NCBI GenBank assembly: GCA_963771015.1
Contig: CAVYRN010000005.1
Span: 496,001 to 560,000 of the forward strand
Direction of reading: 5' to 3'
Origin: CAVSJJ01 sp963771015
GTDB lineage: Bacteria > Actinomycetota > Actinomycetes > Actinomycetales > Dermatophilaceae
DNA length: 64,000 nt
Shown here: positions 59,858 through 64,000 of the stretch, in pieces
Position numbering within the stretch: position 1 is the stretch's first letter
Layout: the number at the start of each line of letters is the position of its first letter
The notes under the pieces: model-generated
Databases searched by the model: none
The model's input: the letters and a program-made list of their open reading frames with translations, nothing else
Told to the model about the DNA's origin: nothing
Position numbers and translations under genes: made by a program

Positions 59858-61048
59858 TCAGTCGAACCAGGGGTCCAGACCGTGGTGGACGAACGTCGCC
59901 TCCCGCGTGGACATGATGGCGCGGTCGACCGCGTTGTCCGGGTTGTATCCCATGCTCCACGGCTGGACCCAGATCGGCAGCTGGGCGGAGTCGAGCTCGC
60001 CCATCCGCTCCGGCCCCGGACGGCCGAAGGTCCGCTGGACGTGGTCGCGCCACGCCTGCGGTGTCGGCGTCATCGGGTCGATCGGCTCGTGGGCGGCGAT
60101 CGCGACGAGGTGGGTCCACGAGCGCGGCACGACGTCGATGATCTCGTAGCCGCCGCCGCCGAGCGCGACCCACCTGCCGCCGGACACCTCGTGCGCGAGG
60201 GAGTGCACGGTCTCGTGGGCCCGCCGCTGGGCGTCGACCGAGATGGCCAGGTGGGCGAGGGGGTCCTTCGCGTGGCTGTCGCACCCGTGCTGGGAGACGA
60301 TGATGTCCGGCTGGAACGCGTGCAGCAGCGGCGGCACGACGGACTCGATGGCGCGCAGCCACTGCGCGTCCCCCGTGCCCGGGGGAATCGCCACGTTGGC
60401 GACCGAGCCGAGGGCGTTCGGCCCCCCGATCTCATGCGGCCACCCGGTGCCCGGGAAGAGGGCTCGGCCCGTCTCGTGGACCGAGATCGTCATGACCCGG
60501 GGGTCGTCCCAGAAGAACTCCTCGACCCCGTCGCCGTGATGGACGTCGATGTCGACGTAGGCGACCCGCTGCGCGCCGTTGTCGAGCAGCCACTGGATCC
60601 CGACGGCGATGTCGTTGTAGATGCAGAAGCCGGACGCATGGGTCCGGGTCGCGTGATGCATGCCGCCGCAGTAGTTGACCCCGTGCTCGATCTCGCCGCT
60701 CCACACCTGTCGGCACATCGCGACCGTCCCCGCGACGATGCGCGCGCTGGCCTCGTGCATCCCGACGAAGGCCGGGTCGTCGTCGGTCCCGAGCCCCCGG
60801 TCGATGTCGGCCCTCGAGGGGTCCTCGGACGCCGACCGGACCGCCGCGACGTAGGCGGGGTCGTGGATCGTCGTCAGCATCTCCTCCGGGCACACCCGCG
60901 GGTTGACGACCTCGATGCGGTCGAGGAGCCCGAGGTCGCGCAGCAGCCGGGTCGTCAGCTCGAGCCGGACCGGCGCCATCGGATGGTCCGGCCCGAAGTT
61001 GTATGCCGTGAACGCGTCGTCCCAGACCACGCGCGCCAAGGGAGCCAT
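59858..61048 (-). CDS. acuC: AcuC-like histone deacetylase-family protein
   Basis: This 396-residue zinc deacetylase of the class I HDAC/AcuC family has NYCGGMHHATRTHASGFCIYNDIAVGIQWLL near residues 125-155 (HH pair and Asp), AYVDIDVHHGDGVEEFFW near 163-180 (zinc Asp/His), QHGCDSH and ALGGGGYEI near 293-301. AcuC reverses acetylation of acetyl-CoA synthetase in Bacillus; the same target is plausible. TAGCGT-N6-ATG precedes it, a leaderless-type promoter. The 181-bp gap to the BldC-like gene holds no gene. Confidence 0.88.
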   Translation of the reverse strand: MAPLARVVWDDAFTAYNFGPDHPMAPVRLELTTRLLRDLGLLDRIEVVNPRVCPEEMLTTIHDPAYVAAVRSASEDPSRADIDRGLGTDDDPAFVGMHEASARIVAGTVAMCRQVWSGEIEHGVNYCGGMHHATRTHASGFCIYNDIAVGIQWLLDNGAQRVAYVDIDVHHGDGVEEFFWDDPRVMTISVHETGRALFPGTGWPHEIGGPNALGSVANVAIPPGTGDAQWLRAIESVVPPLLHAFQPDIIVSQHGCDSHAKDPLAHLAISVDAQRRAHETVHSLAHEVSGGRWVALGGGGYEIIDVVPRSWTHLVAIAAHEPIDPMTPTPQAWRDHVQRTFGRPGPERMGELDSAQLPIWVQPWSMGYNPDNAVDRAIMSTREATFVHHGLDPWFD

Positions 61049-61054
61049 GCCAGC

Positions 61055-61077
61055 ACGCTACTCCCGGGGACTAACCT
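61055..61077. promoter_or_regulatory. Divergent promoters for acuC and the TrkA-type gene
   Basis: On the minus strand, TAGCGT (61060-61055) lies six bases before the acuC ATG (leaderless type). On the plus strand, TAACCT (61072-61077) could serve the TrkA-type gene, leaving a leader of about 48 bases with a GGGAGG ribosome site before ATG 61132. Confidence 0.4.
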
Positions 61078-61131
61078 GACACCGCGGGACCACCAGGCAT
61101 GCCGCATGACGCGGTAGGGAGGACGACCACC

Positions 61132-61800
61132 ATGGCCAGGAGCGACGTGCGCCAGCACGACGTGCTCGTCGTCGGGCTCGGACGGTTCGGCAGCGCCGCG
61201 ACCCTCGAGCTGCGTCGTCTCGGCCACCGCGTCGTCGCCGTCGAGCGGGACCCGGTCATCGCCGAACGCTGGTCGGGGAAGATCACCCAGGTCATCCTCG
61301 GCGACGCGGCCGACCCCGAGGTGATCCGGACCGCCAAGGCGGAGCGGTTCGACATCGCGGTCGTCTCGATCGGCTCGTCGGTCGAGTCCTCGGTGCTCGC
61401 CTGCGCCAACCTCGTCGACGCGAATGTCGCCTCGATCTGGGCCAAGGCGCTCACCGCCGAGCACCAGCGCATCCTCGAGCGGATCGGGGTCCACCACGTC
61501 GTCCGGCCCGAGGCCGACACGGGGCGCCGGGTCGCCCACCTCGTCGGCGGCCGGATGCAGGACTTCATCGAGTTCGGCGACGGCTTCGCCATCGTCAAGA
61601 TGCACCCGCCGACCGAGCTGGTCGGCTTCACCCTCGAGCAGAGCCAGGTCCGCAGCCGCTACGGGGTCACCGTCGTCGGGGTGAAGTCGCCCGGCCAGGA
61701 CTTCACCTATGCCATCCCCTCGACGAAGGTCTCCGCGCACGACGTCATCATCGTCAGCGGCCCGACCGAGCTCATCGAGCGGCTGGCGAGCCGGCCCTAG
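61132..61800 (+). CDS. TrkA/KtrA-family potassium transport regulator
   Basis: This 222-residue protein has an RCK_N NAD(H)-binding domain (VLVVGLGRFGSAATLELRRLGHRVVAVERD near residues 10-39) and an RCK_C domain (VGFTLEQSQVRSRYGVTVVGVKSPG near 165-189). Together they form the cytosolic gating ring of Trk/Ktr K+ channels. The membrane partner is not adjacent in the window. GGGAGG lies 10 bases upstream of ATG 61132, which decides this start over the longer frame. Confidence 0.9.
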   Translation: MARSDVRQHDVLVVGLGRFGSAATLELRRLGHRVVAVERDPVIAERWSGKITQVILGDAADPEVIRTAKAERFDIAVVSIGSSVESSVLACANLVDANVASIWAKALTAEHQRILERIGVHHVVRPEADTGRRVAHLVGGRMQDFIEFGDGFAIVKMHPPTELVGFTLEQSQVRSRYGVTVVGVKSPGQDFTYAIPSTKVSAHDVIIVSGPTELIERLASRP

Positions 61801-61821
61801 GACCCGGCACGCCGCATACCG

Positions 61822-61850
61822 ACCCGTCGGCCGGCGTCCGGGCGACGGGT
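61822..61850. terminator. Putative bidirectional terminator
   Basis: ACCCGTCG (61822-61829) pairs with CGACGGGT (61843-61850) around a 13-base loop in the 53-bp gap between the convergent TrkA-type and GNAT genes. Confidence 0.5.
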
Positions 61851-61853
61851 GGG

Positions 61854-62381
61854 TCAGATCGGGGGCAGCGCGCCTCGGTCACCGCCGAGCGGGAGGGTCA
61901 TGGCGACCTCCTCCTCGCCGTCCTCCACGCTGATGACCCGCATGGGGCGGCGCAGTCCCGTCGGCCGGAACCCGCACCCGCTCGCGAACGCGACGGCACG
62001 GCCGTTCTCGCTGCCGACCCAGTACAGCAGGTGGCTGTCGCCACGCTGCCGGGCGACCCGGGCACCGGCCTTGACCAGCGCCGTCGCGACCCCCTTGCCC
62101 CGCAGGTCAGGGCGCACCCACAGGCCGAACAGCTCGGCTCGGTCCTCGCTGCCGTCGCTCGCCGCCCCGATGCTCGCCACCCCGGCGGCCACACCGTCCT
62201 GCTCGGCGAGCAGCCGTCGGGAGCGGCGCATCCGGTCGCGCCAACGGTCCTCGGGGTACTGGCTTTCCTCGGCATGCGCGGCGACGAAGGCCTCCGGGGA
62301 GTCCTGCAGGGCCTGCAGTCGCGCCGAGCGGTAGTCCTCCCAGTCGCTCTCCTCGAGCTCCCGCACGGTGATGTCAGACAT
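61854..62381 (-). CDS. GNAT-family N-acetyltransferase
   Basis: This 175-residue acetyl-CoA-dependent transferase has the acetyl-CoA loop ELFGLWVRPDLRGKGVATALVKAG (R-x-x-G-x-A variant) near residues 82-105 and a C-terminal GSENGRAVAFASGCGFRPTGLRRPM strand, standard for GNAT. Acceptor unknown. ATG 62381 follows CAGAGT by six bases (leaderless type); an alternative GTG at 62387 adds two residues. Confidence 0.85.
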   Translation of the reverse strand: MSDITVRELEESDWEDYRSARLQALQDSPEAFVAAHAEESQYPEDRWRDRMRRSRRLLAEQDGVAAGVASIGAASDGSEDRAELFGLWVRPDLRGKGVATALVKAGARVARQRGDSHLLYWVGSENGRAVAFASGCGFRPTGLRRPMRVISVEDGEEEVAMTLPLGGDRGALPPI

Positions 62382-62455
62382 GGGCACACTCTGTCATGCC
62401 GATCTTGACCGAGCGCCCACCGCCCGGGTCGCGGTCCACCGTCCGTGGGGCGCCC

Positions 62456-63256
62456 TCAGCCGCCGGAGAGCTCGCGGGACCGGATGGCGGCGGCCTCCAT
62501 CGCGCTGATGAAGGCGGCCCGCACCTTGTGGTCGTCGAGCTCACGCAGGGCCGCGGCCGTCGTCCCGCCCGGCGAGGTGACCTGCTCGCGCAGGACCGTC
62601 GGGTGCTGGCCGGTCTCCCGGATCATCGTCGCCGCCCCGTAGAGGGTCTGGACGACGAGCTCGGTGGCCATGGTGCGCGGCATACCGAGGACGACGCCGG
62701 CCTCGATCATCGCCTCGACGACGTAGAAGATGTAGGCCGGGCCGGAGCCGGAGATCGCCGTCACGGCGTCCTGGAGCTTCTCGGGGACCTCGATGACCTT
62801 CCCCGTGGCCGCGAGCAGAGATGACGCCTCGGCCAGATGTCCCTCGTCACAGTGCCTGCCGCCGCTGATGGCCGCCATTCCCTGGTCGACGAGGGCCGGG
62901 GTGTTCGGCATGACCCGGACGACCGAGGAGCCCTCCGGCAGCCGGGTCTCGATGAAGTCGGTCGTGATGCCGGCGGCAAGGCTGACCACGAGGTTCGCAT
63001 CGGCGACCTCGCCCGCGATCTCGTCGAGGAGCCCGCCCATGTCCTGCGGCTTGACGACGAGCACGAGGGTGTCCGCCACGGCCGCCGCCTCGAGGTTGGT
63101 CATGGTGCGGACGCCGTACTTCTCCTCGAGCTCGGCGGCGCGCTCGGGCCGCCGCTCGGTGATGACGAGCTCGTCCGTGGAGCGCCCCGACCGCAGCAGA
63201 CCCGAGAGCAGGGTCTCGCCCATGACGCCGGCACCGAAGATCGCAACCGTTCCCAT
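62456..63256 (-). CDS. proC: Pyrroline-5-carboxylate reductase
   Basis: This 266-residue enzyme performs the last step of proline synthesis. The NAD(P)H Rossmann motif is VAIFGAGVMGETLLSGLL at residues 4-21, and VVRVMPNTPALVDQGMAAI lies near 112-130. The C-terminal signature ISGSGPAYIFYVVEAMIEAGVVLGMPRTMATELVVQTLYGAATM is near residues 160-204, with EQVTSPGGTT after it. TACTCT lies 6 bases before the ATG (leaderless type). Its neighbour is the proline-degrading enzyme. Confidence 0.95.
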   Translation of the reverse strand: MGTVAIFGAGVMGETLLSGLLRSGRSTDELVITERRPERAAELEEKYGVRTMTNLEAAAVADTLVLVVKPQDMGGLLDEIAGEVADANLVVSLAAGITTDFIETRLPEGSSVVRVMPNTPALVDQGMAAISGGRHCDEGHLAEASSLLAATGKVIEVPEKLQDAVTAISGSGPAYIFYVVEAMIEAGVVLGMPRTMATELVVQTLYGAATMIRETGQHPTVLREQVTSPGGTTAAALRELDDHKVRAAFISAMEAAAIRSRELSGG

Positions 63257-63262
63257 GTTCGC

Positions 63263-63268
63263 AGAGTA
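63263..63268 (-). promoter_or_regulatory. Putative leaderless -10 of proC
   Basis: On the minus strand, TACTCT is followed by GCGAAC and the ATG at 63256. The box overlaps a copy of the GTATGCCG octamer (plus strand, 63266-63273). Confidence 0.5.
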
Positions 63269-63316
63269 TGCCGCCTCGCCGGGACGATCCGGCGCAGCCT
63301 CCGCACCGTCGGGGGG

Positions 63317-63448
63317 CTGACCGCGTCCCCCTCGTTCGTCTGGGGGCTGCTGTGCGGTCTGGTGGCGGCCCTCGCGGTCGCAGCGGTCGCGGAGCGTCGG
63401 CGACGGCGCGCGGTCGACCTCGTCGCCGACGACACCTTCGAGGACTGA
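63317..63448 (+). CDS. Possible small single-helix membrane protein
   Basis: The open frame ending at 63448 reads FVWGLLCGLVAALAVAAVAE followed by five Arg and an acidic end (DLVADDTFED), the form of a one-helix membrane protein with a basic stop-transfer. No ATG, GTG or TTG lies between the proC start and this stretch. The coordinates assume a CTG start at 63317 after a G-run. GTG 63362 would leave only the tail. It may also be an artefact of high GC. Confidence 0.3.
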   Translation: MTASPSFVWGLLCGLVAALAVAAVAERRRRRAVDLVADDTFED

Positions 63449-63453
63449 GCCGG

Positions 63454-64000
63454 TCAGCCGCGGCTGAGCAGGGAGCGCACGAAGAACATCGTGTTGGCCG
63501 GGCGCTCGGCCATCCGGCGCATGAGGTAGCCGTACCACTCGTCCCCGAAGGGGAGGTAGACGCGCATCTGGTGCCCCCGGTCGGCGATCCTTGTCTGTTC
63601 GAGCGGACGCACGCCGTACAGCATCTGGAACTCGTAGGTGTCCGGGGTGCGGTGGTGGTGCGCGGCCAGGGCGCGGGCGATCTCGACGAGTCGCGGGTCG
63701 TGGGTGGCGACCATCGGGTAGCCGTCGCCGGCCATCAGGATCTTCAGGCACCGGACGAAACCGAGGTCGACATCGTCGGTGTCGGTGAGGGCCACCGACC
63801 CGGGCTCCTTGTAGGCGCCCTTGCACAGCCGTACCCGGCTCCCCTCACCGGCGAGGTCGCGGCAGTCCTGCTCGCTGCGCCGCAGGTAGGCCTGGATGAC
63901 GGCGCCGACCCACGGGAAGTCGGCCCGGAGCTCACCCAGCACCGACAGCGTCGAGTCCGTCGTCGTGTGGTCCTCCATGTCCAGGGTGACGGTCGTCCCG
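63454..64000 (-). CDS. Proline dehydrogenase (N-terminus outside window)
   Basis: The C-terminal 182 residues of a monofunctional FAD-dependent proline dehydrogenase are present. Motifs are VTLDMEDHTTTD (the frame continues past the right edge), RVRLCKGAYKEP, PMVATHDPRLVEIA, YEFQMLYGVRPLEQ and RVYLPFGDEWYGYLMRRMAERPANTMFF. This enzyme oxidises proline to pyrroline-5-carboxylate, feeding electrons to the quinone pool, the reverse direction of the neighbouring proC. The apparent Met at 63978 is internal, because the conserved GTTVTLD segment precedes it in frame. Confidence 0.92.
   Translation of the reverse strand, partial: GTTVTLDMEDHTTTDSTLSVLGELRADFPWVGAVIQAYLRRSEQDCRDLAGEGSRVRLCKGAYKEPGSVALTDTDDVDLGFVRCLKILMAGDGYPMVATHDPRLVEIARALAAHHHRTPDTYEFQMLYGVRPLEQTRIADRGHQMRVYLPFGDEWYGYLMRRMAERPANTMFFVRSLLSRG

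Overview
The window is a gene-dense, very GC-rich stretch of bacterial chromosome. It reads as a Gram-positive actinobacterium of the order Micrococcales, and the Intrasporangiaceae/Dermatophilaceae group is my best guess. The reasons are extreme third-position GC, GTG starts with 1- or 4-base stop/start overlaps, menaquinone-based respiration, a rex-hemACDB cluster, ResB/CcsB-type cytochrome c maturation, a 32-residue bS22-type ribosomal protein, a BldC-like regulator and many leaderless -10/start arrangements. I saw no tRNA, rRNA, CRISPR array, prophage or insertion sequence.

Layout. 0.1-5.8 kb: a rightward export operon (HlyD/MacA-like adaptor, ABC ATPase, MacB-like permease, lipoprotein, second adaptor). 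6.0-23.1 kb: a complete leftward nuoABCDEFGHIJKLMN operon (NADH:menaquinone oxidoreductase, complex I) ending in a polyprenyl diphosphate synthase that probably makes the menaquinone tail. 23.3-42.2 kb: menaquinone genes (a geranylgeranyl reductase-family gene, menG, menF, menD, menC, menE, menA) interspersed with a secreted CAP protein, a WXG100-like protein/hydrolase pair, a TolB-like propeller, a large lipoprotein, a frameshifted ketopantoate reductase-like gene, a YwiC-like membrane protein and a hemerythrin-like protein. menB and menH are not in the window. 42.4-47.4 kb: cytochrome c maturation (ccsB, resB, ccdA, resA-like) with a DUF4229 protein and a histidine phosphatase. 47.5-56.0 kb: tetrapyrrole synthesis (hemL, then hemB-hemD-hemC-hemA-rex), interrupted by a divergent marR/yceI pair. 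56.2-64.0 kb: a glutaredoxin-like protein, a PlsC-type acyltransferase with an NAD-dependent epimerase, bS22, a BldC-like regulator, an AcuC-like deacetylase, a TrkA-type K+ channel regulator, a GNAT acetyltransferase, proC, and a proline dehydrogenase cut by the right edge.

How it fits together. The window supplies most of an aerobic electron-transport system: complex I, its quinone pool, haem, and the machinery that attaches haem to c-type cytochromes. The redox sensor Rex is encoded at the head of the haem operon. I see Rex-type operators at its own promoter and in front of the menaquinone reductase-like gene, so NADH/NAD+ status probably couples haem and quinone supply.

Unexplained structure. 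The strongest anomaly is an octamer, GTATGCCG, found 54 times by eye (27 per strand), far above base-composition expectation and mostly inside genes, where it appears to dictate Tyr/Ala codon choice. In density it resembles a DNA-uptake or other genome-wide recognition word. There is also a dispersed stem-loop repeat (four copies), an 86-bp MITE-like inverted-repeat element preceded by three 19-bp tandem repeats, and a perfect 36-bp palindrome between convergent genes.
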